Below are positions 4,188 through 5,051 of a stretch of 5,051 bases of DNA, one piece after another. The translations under genes were made by a program, and so were the position numbers. Location of the stretch: assembly GCA_023245265.1 (NCBI GenBank), contig JAHFKQ010000052.1, positions 1 to 5,051 of the forward strand, given 5' to 3'. The notes under the pieces are model-generated. The model searched no databases. It had not been told where the DNA came from and was given only the letters and a program-made list of their open reading frames with translations. This stretch comes from Candidatus Collierbacteria bacterium. GTDB taxonomy: Bacteria; Patescibacteriota; Microgenomatia; UBA1400; MFAQ01. Within the stretch, counting starts at the first letter, position 1, and the number at the start of each line of letters is the position of its first letter.

Positions 4188-4766
4188 ATGGAAACAGAAA
4201 AAAAGCTTAACTTAACTGAGTCAGACTTGAAGGACTATGCTATTGCACTTGAGAGATTGCGGCAGGCAAACAAGAACGATATCAGGGAAAGCCAGGCAAC
4301 AGCGCACTCCCTGTTGACTAGTGCATGGTCAAGCTTAAATAAAAATCTATTCCTTGTGGCATCTTTATTTATTCCACTGATTTCATCGTTTGTAATAAAT
4401 TCAGATGTCAGGAGTTTGATGGGACAATCGGGAATTTTACTTATAAAAGAGGCGTTAGTATTAACTATTGCTTCAATCGCATTTGGTTTTTTACATATTA
4501 TTGCTGAATCAAGATATTATGACAAGTGGCTAGAGATTAGTGACAAAAGATTGAGACTTTGGTCTCAAACTTCTTTTTGGCCAGGTATTCCGACTGATTT
4601 TCCAAGATATATTAACGAATACGAGACAATAAGAAAAGAATCGGATGGTATTCAGGAGACGATTCCTAAACGCAATACATCGGTCCCAATACTTTTTCAA
4701 GGAACATCCTTATTTTTATCTGTAATAGTAATTTGTGTTTTAGTGTTCGAATTGATGAGTAAATAA
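4188..4766 (+). CDS. Three-segment membrane protein, unknown function
   Basis: A 192-residue protein that I do not recognise. Residues 1-50 are polar and helical (LTESDLKDYAIALERLRQAN), probably cytoplasmic. Likely membrane helices lie at about 53-70, 86-106 and 168-188, the last close to the C-terminus (ELMSK). Between helices 2 and 3 is a polar loop of about 60 residues rich in aromatic residues (ESRYYDKWLEISDKRLRLW, FWPGIPTDFPRYINEYE). No catalytic motif is seen. The ATG is 4 bases after the tRNA-Glu discriminator base, with no room for a promoter or Shine-Dalgarno sequence, so the mRNA should come from the tRNA promoter, with tRNA 3' processing leaving a nearly leaderless message. Most of it is clearly more A+T-rich than its neighbours (sampled 60-base blocks 27-35% G+C after the first 130 bases), which with its place behind a tRNA suggests horizontal acquisition. 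No integrase or duplicated tRNA end is visible. It could be an immunity or effector-type membrane protein, but nothing shows this. Confidence 0.7.
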   Translation: METEKKLNLTESDLKDYAIALERLRQANKNDIRESQATAHSLLTSAWSSLNKNLFLVASLFIPLISSFVINSDVRSLMGQSGILLIKEALVLTIASIAFGFLHIIAESRYYDKWLEISDKRLRLWSQTSFWPGIPTDFPRYINEYETIRKESDGIQETIPKRNTSVPILFQGTSLFLSVIVICVLVFELMSK

Positions 4767-4821
4767 AGTCCTGATTATCTCGACTAGCCAATTTTCAGAT
4801 TTTGAGTTAGAGGAGGATTGA

Positions 4822-4866
4822 ATGGTATCCCATTGGGATCACAACATGATAAAAGTAAAGCCGTAA
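4822..4866 (+). CDS. Possible 14-codon leader ORF upstream of tsaC
   Basis: ATG at 4822 follows a perfect AGGAGG (4811-4816) with 5 bases between, and opens a 14-codon frame (MVSHWDHNMIKVKP) ending in TAA 22 bases before the tsaC ATG. A Shine-Dalgarno this good is rare in this window. The ORF is too short to judge by composition and has no recognised counterpart. A second open frame overlaps it (4806-4892) and meets tsaC as ATGA. The remaining spacer, 4767-4821, shows nothing else. Confidence 0.25.
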   Translation: MVSHWDHNMIKVKP

Positions 4867-4876
4867 ATGTAGACGA

Positions 4877-4882
4877 TATAAT
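4877..4882 (+). promoter_or_regulatory. Candidate -10 box directly before tsaC
   Basis: A perfect TATAAT is followed by AAGGAA and then ATG, the 6-base distance also seen at serS and the DUF2207 gene. The AAGGA next to the ATG is too close to act as a normal Shine-Dalgarno sequence. No clear -35 hexamer is found 15-19 bases upstream. Confidence 0.45.
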
Positions 4883-4888
4883 AAGGAA

Positions 4889-5051
4889 ATGAAAATTCTG
4901 GATTGGAATAAAAATAATATTACGGATATTGCCAAATACCTGCTGGAGGGAGGCGTGGTGGTATTGCCCACAGACACACTTTATGGATTGGTTGCTCGCG
5001 CAGAGGATAGCAAGGCGGTGGAGAGAGTCTATTCTCTGAAATCGAGAAATC
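4889..5051 (+). CDS. tsaC: Threonylcarbamoyl-AMP synthase (Sua5/YrdC/TsaC), N-terminal part
   Basis: Makes threonylcarbamoyl-AMP from threonine, bicarbonate and ATP, the first step of t6A formation at position 37 of ANN-decoding tRNAs. Only the first 54 codons are present. They show the family's N-terminal layout: a helix (NNITDIAKYLLEGG), the strand VVVLPTDTLYGLV (residues 23-35) with the signature P-T-D-T-x-Y-G-L, and VYSLKSRN (47-54) with the conserved KxR that helps bind nucleotide and bicarbonate. Whether it is the short TsaC/YrdC form or the longer Sua5 form with an extra C-terminal domain cannot be told from this fragment. The start at 4889 gives the expected short lead before the first strand and has TATAAT 6 bases upstream. 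Its position downstream of tRNA-Glu and the 192-residue ORF, with no terminator seen between, allows some read-through transcription. Confidence 0.93.
   Translation, partial: MKILDWNKNNITDIAKYLLEGGVVVLPTDTLYGLVARAEDSKAVERVYSLKSRN

Noticed and set aside
3607..4410. Exact 14-base direct repeat AAATTCAGATGTCA at 3607-3620 and 4397-4410
   Set aside because: One copy overlaps the greA -35 region and the other lies within a coding sequence; there is no tRNA or element boundary at either, and one such match in 5 kb is not far beyond chance.
4827..4839. ATCCC-ATT-GGGAT hairpin as a terminator after the 192-residue ORF
   Set aside because: The stem is only 5 bp, has no T tract, and lies 60 bases past the stop within a possible mini-ORF.
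4159..4888. Attachment-site duplication of the tRNA-Glu 3' end marking an integrated element
   Set aside because: I looked for a second copy of the tRNA 3' end downstream of the 192-residue ORF and found none; there is no integrase in the window, though an element could end outside it.
1..5051. CRISPR array, insertion sequence or stop-codon recoding
   Set aside because: No spaced direct repeats or transposase motifs were seen, and all genes read cleanly with the standard code, ending on TAA or TAG, without need for TGA as an amino acid.

Overview
The window (5051 bases, mid-40s % G+C by eye) looks like chromosomal DNA of a bacterium with a small genome, most likely a Patescibacteria/CPR lineage. 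The hints are a three-segment DUF2207 protein with a Gly10-Ser-Trp end, very tight gene packing, a tRNA without encoded CCA, and start codons placed directly behind -10 boxes. This placement is an inference; no 16S rRNA or ribosomal protein gene is present. The standard genetic code fits all genes.

Layout. On the minus strand at the left edge lie the N-terminal half of seryl-tRNA synthetase (1-593, running off the window) and, 7 bases upstream of it, an HD-domain phosphohydrolase (601-1188). A 123-base divergent intergenic region with two perfect palindromes separates them from a plus-strand gene for a secreted/membrane DUF2207 protein (1312-3084). That gene converges on minus-strand greA (3086-3559) with one base between the two stop codons. 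Upstream of greA is a 234-base spacer (3560-3793) with up to three minus-strand promoters, two hairpins and, at its far end, the intrinsic terminator of a small membrane-protein gene (3794-4033, minus). Then come tRNA-Glu(CTC) (4110-4183, plus), an A+T-rich gene for an unrecognised three-segment membrane protein starting 4 bases after the tRNA (4188-4766), a 122-base spacer with a possible mini-ORF, and the start of a Sua5/YrdC (TsaC) gene (4889 to the edge).

Working together. serS, tRNA-Glu, TsaC (t6A precursor synthesis) and GreA all belong to core translation and transcription. No defence system, CRISPR array, transposase or integrase is visible. The most notable signal is regulatory: serS, the HD gene, the DUF2207 gene, greA and tsaC each have a TATAAT-like hexamer ending 6-8 bases before the ATG and no usable Shine-Dalgarno sequence. 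The 192-residue ORF sits where tRNA 3'-end processing would itself create a nearly leaderless mRNA. Only the 79-residue membrane protein has a conventional leader with AGGAGG. The window therefore appears to show leaderless expression as the default, and the accessory-looking parts are the 192-residue and 79-residue membrane proteins of unknown function.
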